From: Chromobacterium subtsugae
GTDB lineage: Bacteria > Pseudomonadota > Gammaproteobacteria > Burkholderiales > Chromobacteriaceae
NCBI RefSeq assembly: GCF_001676875.1
Contig: NZ_JYKA01000005.1
Coordinates: 310,001-374,000 of the forward strand
DNA length: 64,000 nucleotides
Direction: 5' to 3'
Position 1 is the stretch's first letter. Each line of letters begins with the position of its first letter. Shown piece by piece: positions 1 to 8,474 of the stretch. Position numbers and translations under genes: made by a program. Below the pieces are notes generated by a model. That model was not told where the DNA came from, made no database searches, and saw nothing but the letters and a program-made list of their open reading frames with translations.

Positions 1-559
1 CGTAAACCGCCACGCAGATCACGGCGCCATATACGCCCTCCCAGCTCTTGCCGGGGCTGATGGCCGGCGCCAGCTTGCGTTTGCCGAACGCCTTGCCGGA
101 AAAATAGGCGGCGATGTCCGCCACCCATACCAGGCCCATCACCGCCAGCAGGGCCAAAGCATCGTGCCGGCTAGGCTGCGGGCGCCACTCCAGGAAGGCA
201 AACCAGGCCGGCAGCATCAATACCCAGCCCAACAGCCAGGCCGGCGCGCCGCCCGGGATGGTCCAGCGCCGCGCCAGCCAGCACGGCATCAACGCCAGCC
301 AGAACGCCAGCACCACGCCATGCAGCAGCGGCCCCGCCTTCCAGCCCATGGCCCAGCAAACGGCGGCCAGCAGCGAAGAGAGAACCAGGTAACAGGCCTG
401 CTGCGGCCGGCCCATGCCGGCCATGCGGGAGTACTCCCACAACGCCAGCCCGACGATCAGCCAGGAAAAGCCGGCCCAGATGGGGGCCGGAAAAAAGAAA
501 AGCGCCGCCAGCATCAAGGGCAGCAGCGCCAGCGCGGTCAGAATTCGCGTTTTCAGCAT
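1..559 (-). CDS. cdsA: Phosphatidate cytidylyltransferase CdsA (3' end outside window)
   Basis: Inner-membrane enzyme that makes CDP-diacylglycerol from phosphatidate and CTP, the branch point of phospholipid synthesis. The visible N-terminal 186 codons start with MLKTRILTAL and contain several hydrophobic segments. They run into the family signature SPGKSWEGVYGA at the window edge, which is the start of the conserved CdsA C-terminal region. The start is the ATG at 559, only 6 bp downstream of the uppS stop, so it is the distal gene of the rpsB-tsf-pyrH-frr-uppS-cdsA run, the usual order in proteobacteria. The catalytic C-terminus is not in the window. Function is inferred from motif plus synteny. 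Confidence 0.9.
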   Translation of the reverse strand, partial: MLKTRILTALALLPLMLAALFFFPAPIWAGFSWLIVGLALWEYSRMAGMGRPQQACYLVLSSLLAAVCWAMGWKAGPLLHGVVLAFWLALMPCWLARRWTIPGGAPAWLLGWVLMLPAWFAFLEWRPQPSRHDALALLAVMGLVWVADIAAYFSGKAFGKRKLAPAISPGKSWEGVYGAVICVAVY

Positions 560-565
560 GAATGG

Positions 566-1321
566 TCAGGGTGTGTCGCGGCGCAAATGTTCCGGCAATT
601 GCTCGCTGGTGCGACCAAAGCGCCGTTCACGCTGCCAATAGGAAGAAATCGCCTGCTCCAGCGCCGCGCGGTCGAAATCGGGCCAAAGCAGATCGGTGAA
701 ATACAATTCCGAATACGCCAACTGCCACAGCAGGAAATTGCTGATGCGCTGCTCGCCGCCGGTGCGGATGAACAGATCAGGCTCCGGCGCCCAGGACATG
801 GCCAGACGCTTGGTCAGCGCCTCTTCGGTAATCGGCGCCACGCCTTCCGCGACCAGTTGATTCACCGCGTTGACGATATCCCAGCGACCGCCGTAATCGG
901 CGGCGATGGTCAGAACCAAGCCGTCGTTGTCGGCGGTTTTCGCCTCGGCGCGCGCGATGCGCTCAGACAGCTCCGCGCTGAAGCGCTCGCGCGAGCCCAG
1001 CACCTGCAGGCGGATATTATTGCTGTGCAGCTTGCTGACCTCGTGCTCCAGCGCGCGCAGGAACAAGTCCATCAGGAAGGTCACTTCCTCCTGCGGCCTG
1101 CGCCAGTTCTCAGTGGAAAACGCGAACAGAGTCAGATAGCCGACGCCCATTTCCTTGCAGGCGCCGACCACCTCGCGCACGGCGTCCAGCCCGCGCTTGT
1201 GCCCGGCCACCCTGGGCAGGAACCGCTTCTTGGCCCAGCGGCCGTTGCCATCCATGATGATGGCCACATGCCGGGGCGGCTGGCGCCCCTCCGGCATTGG
1301 TTTCAAAGAACCGGAAAACAA
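566..1321 (-). CDS. uppS: Undecaprenyl diphosphate synthase (cis-prenyltransferase)
   Basis: Condenses eight isopentenyl diphosphates onto farnesyl diphosphate to make the C55 lipid carrier used for peptidoglycan and polysaccharide export. The N-terminal family signature HVAIIMDGNGRWAKKR carries the catalytic Asp and the diphosphate-binding residues, and the C-terminal LFIRTGGEQRISNFLLWQ block is typical. Length is 251 aa, against about 253 in E. coli. The most likely start is TTG at 1321: AAGGGG lies six bases upstream, and the short leader before RHVAIIMDG then matches E. coli UppS. An ATG eight codons inside (1297) lacks a clear ribosome-binding site. It sits 10 bp after frr. Confidence 0.95.
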   Translation of the reverse strand: MFSGSLKPMPEGRQPPRHVAIIMDGNGRWAKKRFLPRVAGHKRGLDAVREVVGACKEMGVGYLTLFAFSTENWRRPQEEVTFLMDLFLRALEHEVSKLHSNNIRLQVLGSRERFSAELSERIARAEAKTADNDGLVLTIAADYGGRWDIVNAVNQLVAEGVAPITEEALTKRLAMSWAPEPDLFIRTGGEQRISNFLLWQLAYSELYFTDLLWPDFDRAALEQAISSYWQRERRFGRTSEQLPEHLRRDTP

Positions 1322-1331
1322 GGCCTGCCCC

Positions 1332-1889
1332 TTATACTGCGAGCAGGTCGGCTTCTTTTGCGGCCAGCGCCTTGTCGATCTCGGCGGTGTACTTGTCGGT
1401 CAGCTTCTGGATCTCGTCCTGGCCGCGGCGCTCGTCGTCCTCGGTGATGGACTTGTCCTTCAGCAGATTCTTGAATTCGGTGTTGGAATCGCGGCGGACA
1501 TTGCGCACCGCCACGCGGGCGCCTTCGGCCTCGGCGCGCACCACCTTGATCAGGTCCTTGCGGCGCTCTTCGGTCAGCATCGGCATCGGCACGCGGATGA
1601 TCTCGCCCATGGAAGCCGGATTCAGGCCCAGATCGGAATCGCGGATGGCTTTTTCGATCTTCGCCACCATGGGTTTTTCCCAAGCCTGGACGCCGATGGT
1701 GCGGGCGTCGATCAGGGTGACGTTGGCAACTTGATTGACCGGCACGTCGCTGCCGTAATAATCAACCATGACATGATCCAGAATGCCGGTATGGGCGCGG
1801 CCGGTGCGAACCTTGGACAGATCGTTTTTGAACGATTCCAGTGTTTTTTGCATTTTTTGTTCGGCCGACTTCTTGACGTCGTTAATCAT
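1332..1889 (-). CDS. frr: Ribosome recycling factor
   Basis: Splits post-termination ribosomes together with EF-G. The protein begins [20 protein letters not shown], a textbook RRF N-terminus, and contains the [13 protein letters not shown] and [15 protein letters not shown] blocks of the three-helix-bundle arm. The ATG at 1889 gives exactly 185 aa, the standard family length, and has GGGAG at the right distance. The frame stays open 22 codons further upstream, but that extension resembles nothing in the family and covers a hairpin. It lies between pyrH and uppS as in most proteobacteria. Confidence 0.96.
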   Translation of the reverse strand: MINDVKKSAEQKMQKTLESFKNDLSKVRTGRAHTGILDHVMVDYYGSDVPVNQVANVTLIDARTIGVQAWEKPMVAKIEKAIRDSDLGLNPASMGEIIRVPMPMLTEERRKDLIKVVRAEAEGARVAVRNVRRDSNTEFKNLLKDKSITEDDERRGQDEIQKLTDKYTAEIDKALAAKEADLLAV

Positions 1890-1919
1890 GTCCACTCCCA
1901 TCAAAACTTCAAATGACAA

Positions 1920-1947
1920 GGCGAAAACAGCCATTGCCGTTTTCGCC
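1920..1947 (-). terminator. pyrH-frr intergenic hairpin
   Basis: A nine-base perfect arm pair (GGCGAAAAC / GTTTTCGCC) with an inner GC pair separates pyrH and frr. On the minus strand it is followed by TTGTCATTT rather than a solid U run. It is more likely an attenuator, a processing site or a weak terminator than a full stop. Read directly from sequence; function is inferred. Confidence 0.5.
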
Positions 1948-1964
1948 CTCAGCAATTTTCAAAC

Positions 1965-2684
1965 TCAGCAGTGTACCAGCGTGCCTTCGTCTTCGCCAAG
2001 CACGACCCGCTTGAGCGCGCCGTTCTTGAAGATGCTGAAGACCTTGATATTCAGATGCTGATCGCGGCACAGCGCGAAGGCGGTGGCGTCCATCACCTTC
2101 AGGTTGCGCGAGATGGCCTCGTCGAAGGTCACGCTCTGATAGCGGACCGCATCGGGATTCTTTTTCGGATCATCGGTATACACGCCGTCGACCTTGGTGG
2201 CCTTCAGCATGATGTCCACATTCATTTCCATGCCGCGCAAGGCGGCGGCGGTGTCGGTGGTGAAGAAGGGGTTGCCGGTGCCGGCGGCGAAGATCACCAC
2301 TTTGCCTTCCTCCAGATATTGCATCGCCTTGCCGCGCACATAGGGCTCGGCGATCTGCTGCATGGTCAGCGCCGACTGCACGCGGGCGATCAGGCCCACC
2401 TTAGTCATCGCATCCTTCAGCGCCAGCGCGTTCATCACGGTGGCCATCATGCCCATGTAGTCGGCCGTAGCGCGATCCATGCCCGCGGCGGCCGGAGCCA
2501 CGCCGCGGAAGATATTGCCGCCGCCGATCACGATGCCCACTTCGATGCCCAGCTCGACCACTTCCTTCACCTGGCCCACGATCTGCTCAATGGTGGTGCG
2601 ATTGATGCCATAGCTGTCGTCACCCATCAGGGCTTCGCCGGAAAGTTTCAGCAGGATGCGTTTATAGGCAGGAACTTGGCTCAT
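1965..2684 (-). CDS. pyrH: UMP kinase
   Basis: Phosphorylates UMP to UDP in pyrimidine nucleotide synthesis. It belongs to the amino acid kinase fold: [15 protein letters not shown] at the N-terminus is the phosphate-binding loop, [12 protein letters not shown] is the second glycine-rich loop, and [16 protein letters not shown] is the UMP kinase signature near residue 165. The start at 2684 gives 239 aa, the usual bacterial length, and GAGGAC precedes it. An alternative in-frame start 16 codons upstream has no family support. It lies between tsf and frr. Confidence 0.96.
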   Translation of the reverse strand: MSQVPAYKRILLKLSGEALMGDDSYGINRTTIEQIVGQVKEVVELGIEVGIVIGGGNIFRGVAPAAAGMDRATADYMGMMATVMNALALKDAMTKVGLIARVQSALTMQQIAEPYVRGKAMQYLEEGKVVIFAAGTGNPFFTTDTAAALRGMEMNVDIMLKATKVDGVYTDDPKKNPDAVRYQSVTFDEAISRNLKVMDATAFALCRDQHLNIKVFSIFKNGALKRVVLGEDEGTLVHC

Positions 2685-2721
2685 GATGTCCTCGGATTGG
2701 CGATTTGTGGTTTTCAGTTTG

Positions 2722-2750
2722 CAAAACGGCACCCTGCAGGCAGGGTGCCG
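2722..2750 (-). terminator. tsf terminator
   Basis: A ten-base perfect inverted repeat (CGGCACCCTG / CAGGGTGCCG, loop of four) lies 23 bases after the tsf stop and is followed on the minus strand by TTTTGC. It looks like a rho-independent terminator or partial attenuator ahead of pyrH. Confidence 0.75.
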
Positions 2751-2773
2751 TCAATAAAGCGGTAAGCCTGGGC

Positions 2774-3640
2774 TTACAGCTTGGCCGCGGCGGCAACTTC
2801 CGCTGCGTAGTCTACTACCTTCTTCTCAATGCCTTCGCCTACTACGAACATGGCGAACGCCTTGACGGAGGCTTTCTGCTCGGCCAGCAGCTTCTCAACG
2901 GTCAGGTCCGGGTTCTTGACGAACGGCTGACCCAGCAGGGTCACTTCAGCCAGGAACTTGTTGATGCGGCCTTCAACCATCTTGGCGACGATGTCGGCCG
3001 GCTTGCCGGATTCGGCAGCCTGAGCGGTGTAGATCTTGCGCTCTTGCTCCAGGGTCTCGGCCGAAACCTGATCCTTGGAAACACAGATCGGCTTGGAGGC
3101 GGCGATATGCATGGCCACGTCTTTGCCCACGCTCTCGGCGCCGGCGTAGTCGACGATCACGCCGATCTTCGCGCCGTGCAAGTAGGTGGCGATAGCGCCT
3201 TCGGTCGAGTAGCGAACGAAGCGACGGATGGTCATGTTCTCGCCCAGTTTGGCGATGGCGGCCTTGCGGATTTCCTCAACGGACACGCCGTCGATTTCAA
3301 CCGCGGACAGGGCTTCCACGTCGGCCGGATTGGCGATGACGGCGGCCTTGGCTGCGGCAGCGGCCAGAGCCAGGAAGGTCGGATCCTTGGCAACGAAGTC
3401 GGTTTCGCAGTTCACTTCAACCAGCGCGCCTACGCCGCCTTCAACATGGGAACCGATAATGCCTTCGGCAGCCAGACGACCGGCCATCTTGGAGGCCTTG
3501 GTGCCGGACTTGATGCGCAGGATTTCTTCAGCCTTGGCGGCGTCGCCGTCCGCTTCAACCAGAGCCTTCTTGCACTCCATCATGCCGAGGCCGGTGGCCA
3601 CGCGCAGATCCGAAACCATTTTTGCGGTGATTTCCGCCAT
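2774..3640 (-). CDS. tsf: Translation elongation factor Ts
   Basis: Guanine nucleotide exchange factor for EF-Tu. The start [20 protein letters not shown] leads into [13 protein letters not shown], the classical EF-Ts signature 1. The internal [17 protein letters not shown] is signature 2, containing the TDFV residues that contact EF-Tu. Length is 288 aa, close to E. coli (283). The ATG at 3640 has a purine-rich GGAGTGAAAC upstream. It is in the conserved rpsB-tsf order, with a hairpin terminator in the gap to rpsB. Confidence 0.97.
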   Translation of the reverse strand: MAEITAKMVSDLRVATGLGMMECKKALVEADGDAAKAEEILRIKSGTKASKMAGRLAAEGIIGSHVEGGVGALVEVNCETDFVAKDPTFLALAAAAAKAAVIANPADVEALSAVEIDGVSVEEIRKAAIAKLGENMTIRRFVRYSTEGAIATYLHGAKIGVIVDYAGAESVGKDVAMHIAASKPICVSKDQVSAETLEQERKIYTAQAAESGKPADIVAKMVEGRINKFLAEVTLLGQPFVKNPDLTVEKLLAEQKASVKAFAMFVVGEGIEKKVVDYAAEVAAAAKL

Positions 3641-3682
3641 GTTTCACTCCTAATGATTTAGATTACGTAAACGATCGGGTCC

Positions 3683-3706
3683 AAAAAAAGGGGCTTGCGC
3701 CCCTTT
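3683..3706 (-). terminator. rpsB-tsf intergenic terminator
   Basis: Stem AAAGGGGC / GCCCCTTT with a four-base loop followed by further Ts on the minus strand, ten bases after the rpsB stop. It has the form of a rho-independent terminator and probably reduces tsf relative to rpsB expression. Confidence 0.8.
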
Positions 3707-3715
3707 CTGGTCCGC

Positions 3716-4447
3716 TTACTCGGCTTGCGCCGGCTCAGCGGCGGCGACGATCTCTTGCAGAGAGTGCGCGCGGCCTTCCAGTACCGCGTCGGCGATGCCG
3801 CGAGCGTACAGGCGGATGGCGCGGCTGGAGTCGTCGTTACCCGGGATTACGTAATCGATGCCGTCCGGGGAGTTGTTGGTGTCAACAACGCCGATAACCG
3901 GGATGCCCAGTTTCTTGGCTTCGACGATGGTACCCTTCTGGTAGCCGGTGTCGATAACGAAGATGGCGTCCGGCAGGCCCTTCATATCCTTGATACCGCC
4001 CAGCGAGCGCTCGAGTTTGTCGACTTCGCGCTGCAGATCCAGCAGTTCTTTCTTGTTGTAACCGGTATCGCCGGAACCTTCCAGGATGGCGCGCTTCTCT
4101 TCAAGACGCTTGATCGACTGCTTCACGGTCTTGTAGTTGGTCAGCATGCCGCCCAGCCAGCGGTGGTCAACAAACGGCATGCCGCAACGGGCAGCTTCTT
4201 CACGTACGATCTCACGCGCTTGACGCTTGGTGCCGACGAACATCACGGTACCCTTGTTGGCGGCCAGGCGACGCACATACTCCTGAGACTCTACGAACAG
4301 CGGCAGGGTCTTTTCCAGGTTGATGATGTGGATCTTGTTGCGGCTGCCAAAGATGTACTTGGCCATCTTCGGGTTCCAGAAGCGGGTTTGGTGGCCGAAG
4401 TGGACACCGGCCTCAAGCATTTGACGCATGGTAACGTTGGTGGACAT
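3716..4447 (-). CDS. rpsB: 30S ribosomal protein S2
   Basis: Small-subunit protein that binds last during 30S assembly. The first residues [20 protein letters not shown] and the downstream [14 protein letters not shown] form S2 signature 1, and PDAIFVIDT plus [13 protein letters not shown] form the second conserved region. Length is 243 aa, matching the family. The ATG at 4447 is preceded by AGGAG. It is first in a long translation/envelope gene run. The leader upstream contains a nested inverted repeat that may serve autoregulation (separate entry). Confidence 0.97.
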   Translation of the reverse strand: MSTNVTMRQMLEAGVHFGHQTRFWNPKMAKYIFGSRNKIHIINLEKTLPLFVESQEYVRRLAANKGTVMFVGTKRQAREIVREEAARCGMPFVDHRWLGGMLTNYKTVKQSIKRLEEKRAILEGSGDTGYNKKELLDLQREVDKLERSLGGIKDMKGLPDAIFVIDTGYQKGTIVEAKKLGIPVIGVVDTNNSPDGIDYVIPGNDDSSRAIRLYARGIADAVLEGRAHSLQEIVAAAEPAQAE

Positions 4448-4474
4448 GCAAAAACTCCTAAAGGGTTAAGCCTC

Positions 4475-4533
4475 CATCCGCGCAGACAACCCGCCTGAAC
4501 GCAAGTTCAGCCAGGCACCCTTTTGCGCGGATG
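4475..4533 (-). promoter_or_regulatory. Nested inverted repeat in the rpsB leader (candidate S2 autoregulatory element)
   Basis: Outer perfect ten-base arms CATCCGCGCA (4475-4484) and TGCGCGGATG (4524-4533) enclose a second hairpin, CTGAAC-GCAA-GTTCAG (4495-4510). The structure lies 28-86 bases upstream of the rpsB start, inside the predicted leader. Leaders of rpsB in enterobacteria are known to bind S2 for autogenous control. This structure is a candidate equivalent, but homology to the described element was not tested. Confidence 0.5.
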
Positions 4534-4580
4534 TGCGTAGTTTGGTTTATATCCCCCGCCAGAATGGCAGAGAACACGAG

Positions 4581-4610
4581 ATTCTAGCACCCAAAGGCCC
4601 GCCAGCTCAA
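4581..4610 (-). promoter_or_regulatory. Candidate sigma70 promoter of rpsB
   Basis: On the minus strand TTGAGC (4610-4605) is followed after 18 bases by TAGAAT (4586-4581), good matches to -35 and -10. The start point would fall near 4574, giving a leader of about 125 nt that contains the nested hairpins. The -35 overlaps the last codons of the upstream small gene. A second AT-rich TATAAA (4552-4547) lies closer but lacks a -35. Confidence 0.5.
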
Positions 4611-4798
4611 GCTTTGCCGGCATCTTTCTCCGCCGCGCGGCGGCGGCGCAGCTTGTTGCGCGTCGCCCACGCCACAAACCAGGTCGGCAGCACGCCCAGA
4701 AAGAAGGCGACCGCCAGACCGCCCGCCACGCTGCCCTGGGTCAGCGCCAGCATCAGCACCACGTAAAGCCAGCCCATCAGCACAATGATCAGCGTCAT
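4607..4798 (-). CDS. Small two-helix membrane protein, unknown function
   Basis: A 63-residue protein with two predicted membrane segments (about residues 2-19 and 25-45) followed by a very basic tail, RNKLRRRRAAEKD, that should lie in the cytoplasm. It is unrecognised beyond a general resemblance to small proteobacterial inner-membrane proteins. It sits upstream of and parallel to rpsB, whose promoter appears to overlap its 3' end. Codon use, with G or C at third positions, fits a real gene. Confidence 0.6.
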   Translation of the reverse strand: MTLIIVLMGWLYVVLMLALTQGSVAGGLAVAFFLGVLPTWFVAWATRNKLRRRRAAEKDAGKA

Positions 4799-4877
4799 GA
4801 ATTAAACAATCGTTTGAATTTTAGGACGAATACATCAACAATAGACCCGCATTGTAAACCAGCCGCGAGTTCCAGCC

Positions 4878-5909
4878 ATGCAAACCGCCATTACCCGCCT
4901 GTTCGATATCCGGCATCCGCTGATTTGCCCCGGCATGAGCTATATCGCCACGCCGGAATTGGTCGCCGCCGTCGGCAATGCCGGCGGCCTCGGCATCCTG
5001 GCCAGCGGCCCGCTGTCGGCCGACGCCACCCGCGCCGCGATCCGCCGCATCCGCGAATTGAGCGACCGCCCCTTCGGCATCGGCGCCACTCTGATGATGC
5101 CCGGCGCTGCCGACAACGCCCGGGTGGCGTTGGAAGAACAAGTCCCCGTCATCAACTATTCGCTGGGCAAGGGCGACTGGATAGCCGAAGCCGCCCATCG
5201 CTATGGCGGCAAGGTGGTCGCCACCGTCACCACCGAAAAACATGCTGTCTCGGCGGAAAAAAGCGGCGCCGACGCGCTGCTGGTCACCGGCCACGAGGCC
5301 GCCGCCCACGGCGGCAGCGCCACCTCGCTGGTGCTGATCCCCGCCATCCGCAAGGCCAGCCGACTGCCCATCATCGCGGCCGGCGGCTTCGCCGACGGCA
5401 GCAGCCTGGTCGCCGCGTTGGCGCTGGGCGCCGACGCCGCGGCGATGGGCTCGCGCCTGGCCATGACGCGGGAAAGCCCGGTGCACGCCAAGACCAAGGA
5501 CATGATCCGCGAACGCGGCGTGGCCGACACGCTGTACTCGAAGAATTTCGACGGCCTGTGGTGCCGGATGATGGACACCCCGAACGCCCGCGCGGCCTGC
5601 CGCAAGCCGCTGGGCCTGCTGCCGGCGGCGTTCCGCGCCAGCCGGATGGCGCGGCGCATGGGCATGCCGGTGTTGAAAGTGGCGCTGGGCGGCATGATCA
5701 GCCAGCCGCAGGCGCTGCGCCAGTTGGCGCTGTTCGGCGCGGCGACCGAGTCGATACGGTTGGCGATACAGGATGGCGACCACGACAAAGGCGTGCAGCT
5801 GATAGGCCAGGCCCAGGGCCTGATAGACGATGTGCCGACGGTGGCCGAGCTGTTCGAGCGCATCATGCAAGAAGCGCAAGCCTGCCGGCAACGGCTGGCC
5901 GGCTACTGA
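4878..5909 (+). CDS. Nitronate monooxygenase family FMN enzyme
   Basis: TIM-barrel flavoprotein of the nitronate monooxygenase (2-nitropropane dioxygenase-like) family, which oxidises alkyl nitronates such as propionate-3-nitronate. Visible family features are PLICPGMSYIATPELVAAVGNAGGLGIL at the N-terminus (shown in part), the VTGHEAAAHGG block carrying a candidate catalytic His, and the FMN-phosphate loop PIIAAGGFADG. Length is 343 aa, within the usual 310-380. It stands alone, divergent from the small membrane gene and convergent with the MFS gene. The exact substrate cannot be read from sequence; enoyl-ACP reductase FabK belongs to the same superfamily and is the main alternative. Confidence 0.8.
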   Translation: MQTAITRLFDIRHPLICPGMSYIATPELVAAVGNAGGLGILASGPLSADATRAAIRRIRELSDRPFGIGATLMMPGAADNARVALEEQVPVINYSLGKGDWIAEAAHRYGGKVVATVTTEKHAVSAEKSGADALLVTGHEAAAHGGSATSLVLIPAIRKASRLPIIAAGGFADGSSLVAALALGADAAAMGSRLAMTRESPVHAKTKDMIRERGVADTLYSKNFDGLWCRMMDTPNARAACRKPLGLLPAAFRASRMARRMGMPVLKVALGGMISQPQALRQLALFGAATESIRLAIQDGDHDKGVQLIGQAQGLIDDVPTVAELFERIMQEAQACRQRLAGY

Positions 5910-5958
5910 AAGCGCGGGCGAAAGCCGGCGCCCCCGCGCCGGCTGCCCGCCCCCAGCC

Positions 5959-7158
5959 CTAGCCTGACACGCGCATATCCTCGCCGCGCCGCTCGCGGCT
6001 GAAGCGTATCAACACCGCGATGGCGATCGCCACAATGCCGGCGACCGTAGCCATCGCCAGGCCGTAATCGCCGCCGTTCATCTTGGCCATATGCGCCTGC
6101 ATCGGACTGTTTACCGAAGCCAATAGATTGCCCAGTTGATAGACCAGGCCTGGAAACGTGGCGCGCACCGCAGTTGGCGAAATTTCATTGAGGTGCGCGG
6201 GAATCACCCCCCAGGCGCCCTGCACCGCGATCTGCATCAGGAAGGCCCCGGCGGCCAGCATCAACGGCGTGGACGAGAACGCCCACAGCGGCAATACCGG
6301 CAAGGCGAACAGCGCCGCCAGCGTGATGGCGTTGCGGCGCCCTATCCGCTCCGACAAGCCCCCGATCGCCAGCCCGCCGACGATGGCGCCCACATTCAGG
6401 CAAATGGCGATGGTCTGCACGGTATGCGGATCGAACTTGTGCTGCACCCTAAGAAAAGTGGGGTACATGTCCTGGGTGCCGTGCGAGAAGAAGTTGAAAC
6501 AGGTCATCAGCACGATGGCGTACAGCGACAAGCGCCATTGCGCGGCGATGGCTTGCAGCAGCCCCGGCTTTTCCTGCCCCCTCGCCGCCTCCCAGCTGGG
6601 ACTTTCCGGCACGTTGCGGCGGATGTACAGCGTCAGCAGCGCCGGCAGCAGGCTGAGCATGAACATGCCGCGCCAGCCTATGTGCTCGAACAGCTGGCCG
6701 AAAGCCAGCGTCGCCAGCAGGTAGCCGCTGGGATAGCCGGCCTGCAGCAGGCCGGACACGAAACCGCGCGATTCGCGGGGAATGCTCTCCATGGTCAGCG
6801 ACGAGCCCACGCCCCACTCCCCACCCATCGCCACGCCGAACAGCGTGCGCAGAATCAGCAAGACCATCAAATTGGGCGAAAACGCCGACGCGAAGCCCAG
6901 CACCGAATACATCACGATATTGGCCATCAGCACCGGACGGCGGCCATAGCGGTCGGCCAGCCGGCCGAAGATCAGCGCGCCTATCGGCCGCGCCGCCAGC
7001 GTCAGCATGGTGGCCCAGCTGACCGCCTCGACATCGGTGCCGAACTCGCGGGCGATGTCCTTCAGCACGAACACCATCAGGAAAAAATCGAACGCATCCA
7101 GCGTCCAGCCTAGATAGCAGGCGAAAACTGTTTGCCTCTGCTCTTTGGTCCATGCCAT
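5959..7158 (-). CDS. MFS carrier, SHS-type (sialate/carboxylate:H+ symporter-like)
   Basis: Twelve-helix major facilitator of about 399 aa. The first helix contains the acidic pair GWTLDAFDFFLMVFVLKD, and the helix 2-3 loop GRLADRYGRRPVL is the MFS A-motif. The GGEWGVGSSLTMESIPRESR block is typical of the SHS subfamily, which includes NanT and lactate/pyruvate carriers of the JEN type. The substrate is therefore probably a carboxylate, but this cannot be fixed here. The start at 7158 is chosen because GAGGAG lies six bases upstream; the ATG at 7164 is too close to it. No catabolic genes flank it. Confidence 0.8.
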   Translation of the reverse strand: MAWTKEQRQTVFACYLGWTLDAFDFFLMVFVLKDIAREFGTDVEAVSWATMLTLAARPIGALIFGRLADRYGRRPVLMANIVMYSVLGFASAFSPNLMVLLILRTLFGVAMGGEWGVGSSLTMESIPRESRGFVSGLLQAGYPSGYLLATLAFGQLFEHIGWRGMFMLSLLPALLTLYIRRNVPESPSWEAARGQEKPGLLQAIAAQWRLSLYAIVLMTCFNFFSHGTQDMYPTFLRVQHKFDPHTVQTIAICLNVGAIVGGLAIGGLSERIGRRNAITLAALFALPVLPLWAFSSTPLMLAAGAFLMQIAVQGAWGVIPAHLNEISPTAVRATFPGLVYQLGNLLASVNSPMQAHMAKMNGGDYGLAMATVAGIVAIAIAVLIRFSRERRGEDMRVSG

Positions 7159-7265
7159 TTCCATCTCCTCACATCATTCTTCTAACAGCGCACGCTTCAT
7201 GATATGTGAGTTTTTTGGCGAAGAAGCCGCAAGACAGAATTTGCAACACATTCGCCCGCGGCCGT

Positions 7266-8039
7266 TCAATAGGGCTGCGGATCGTATTTGCCCGCGGCGA
7301 AATCACGCGCCATCTGCCGATACTCGGCGCTCGCCTTCAATTTGGCCAGCCCGGCGTTGAAGCGCCGCAGCAAGGCCTCGCCGCCCGGCTGTTTGCGGCT
7401 GAACATCACACCATATTCAGCGCGCACGAACACATGCGGCTCCGCCACGATCGCCGCCTGCTCCCTGGGAGTGAAATGCTGGCGCAACACGCTGAAACCC
7501 ACCGAGCGGATCAAGGGAATGAAATCCAGCCTGCCGATCAGCAACTGGCGCATCCCGGCCTCGATGTCCTTGACGACGTAACTGCGGATGCGGCCGGCAT
7601 CTATCGCCTCCTGCCACGCCCCCAGCCGCGAGCCGTTGAAAGTCGCCATCGTCAGGCCGTAGAAATCCTCGATGCGCTCGGTCTTCATCTTGCGGGTGGC
7701 AAGATGGAACACCACCTCGTCGTCCACGATCACCGGATCGCTGAACCAGGCGAATGCCCGCCGCTGCGGCGTTTCAGACCATACCAGCGAGCCGGCCACG
7801 CCGCCGCCTCGCACCATGGCCTCAGCCCTGGCCCAGGGATAAAAACGGTAAATCACCTGAATCCCGGCCAAACGGAACGCCTCGCTGACCACGTGAGAGG
7901 CGAAGCCCTGATGCGGCAGCTTCGCCGACTGATACGGCGCCCATTCGCCATTGGCGAGCACCACCTCATCCAGCGCCCATGCCCGCGCCGCCGCCCCGGC
8001 CAAGCACAAACCGCACGCGATCCAGGCCAGGCAACGCAT
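7266..8039 (-). CDS. Orphan periplasmic solute-binding protein (SBP_bac_3 type)
   Basis: A 257-residue exported protein: MRCLAWIACGLCLAGAAARAWA is a signal peptide, followed by a two-lobed amino-acid-type binding fold with APYQSAKLPHQGFASHVV near the mature N-terminus and the usual PWARAEAMV helix. The ATG at 8039 is chosen because GGGGAG is six bases upstream; starts further upstream would spoil the signal peptide. No ABC permease or ATPase is nearby, so it may feed a distant transporter or act as a sensory or virulence-type orphan. Such orphan family members are common in Chromobacterium-type genomes (general knowledge). Confidence 0.75.
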   Translation of the reverse strand: MRCLAWIACGLCLAGAAARAWALDEVVLANGEWAPYQSAKLPHQGFASHVVSEAFRLAGIQVIYRFYPWARAEAMVRGGGVAGSLVWSETPQRRAFAWFSDPVIVDDEVVFHLATRKMKTERIEDFYGLTMATFNGSRLGAWQEAIDAGRIRSYVVKDIEAGMRQLLIGRLDFIPLIRSVGFSVLRQHFTPREQAAIVAEPHVFVRAEYGVMFSRKQPGGEALLRRFNAGLAKLKASAEYRQMARDFAAGKYDPQPY

Positions 8040-8474
8040 CCTCATCTCCCCGCGCATCACTGCATCCAGCCTAGCCGCTGCCGCCTCCGCCCGCCACCAC
8101 GCCAACCCGGCCTTCACCCAAAAGCTTGCGGGGGAGATGGCGATGGAGAATACGGACAGCCTTGCTCTGCCTGGCCTGCTGCGGCCACCTGGACATCAGC
8201 GGCCTGACCGCGCCCTATCGGCCGCAGGCCTGCGGCTTGGCCAACGCCATCCAGTCCGCCTGCCCATCGCCAGCCTCAGCAACGCCGGTCGCCATCCGGG
8301 ACTCGACGTGCGGCGCCAACGGGCCGGGATCGGCCGCTTCAACAACAGGGACGCCCCGATCTCCGCCCTCTATCGGCATGGACGGCGCCTGAGCGGGCCG
8401 ACCGCAGCCGCCAGCGATTTCAAACAAATCGCGATTGACGGGCGCGACCGCAGCGACGTCGGCTGCCAGAGCAA
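8040..8474. other. 435 bp stretch without a confident gene
   Basis: No intact recognisable gene. On the plus strand a frame from 8143 to 8541 (132 codons) has a good GGGGAG six bases ahead, but its first half has poor codon use. The neighbouring frame (8126-8392) encodes a signal-peptide-like RTALLCLACCG and then cysteine-containing sequence with good codon use until about 8270, where good codon use switches to the first frame. This could be a decayed or frameshifted small exported-protein gene. The tail of the 132-codon frame overlaps nrdG on the other strand. Confidence 0.3.
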
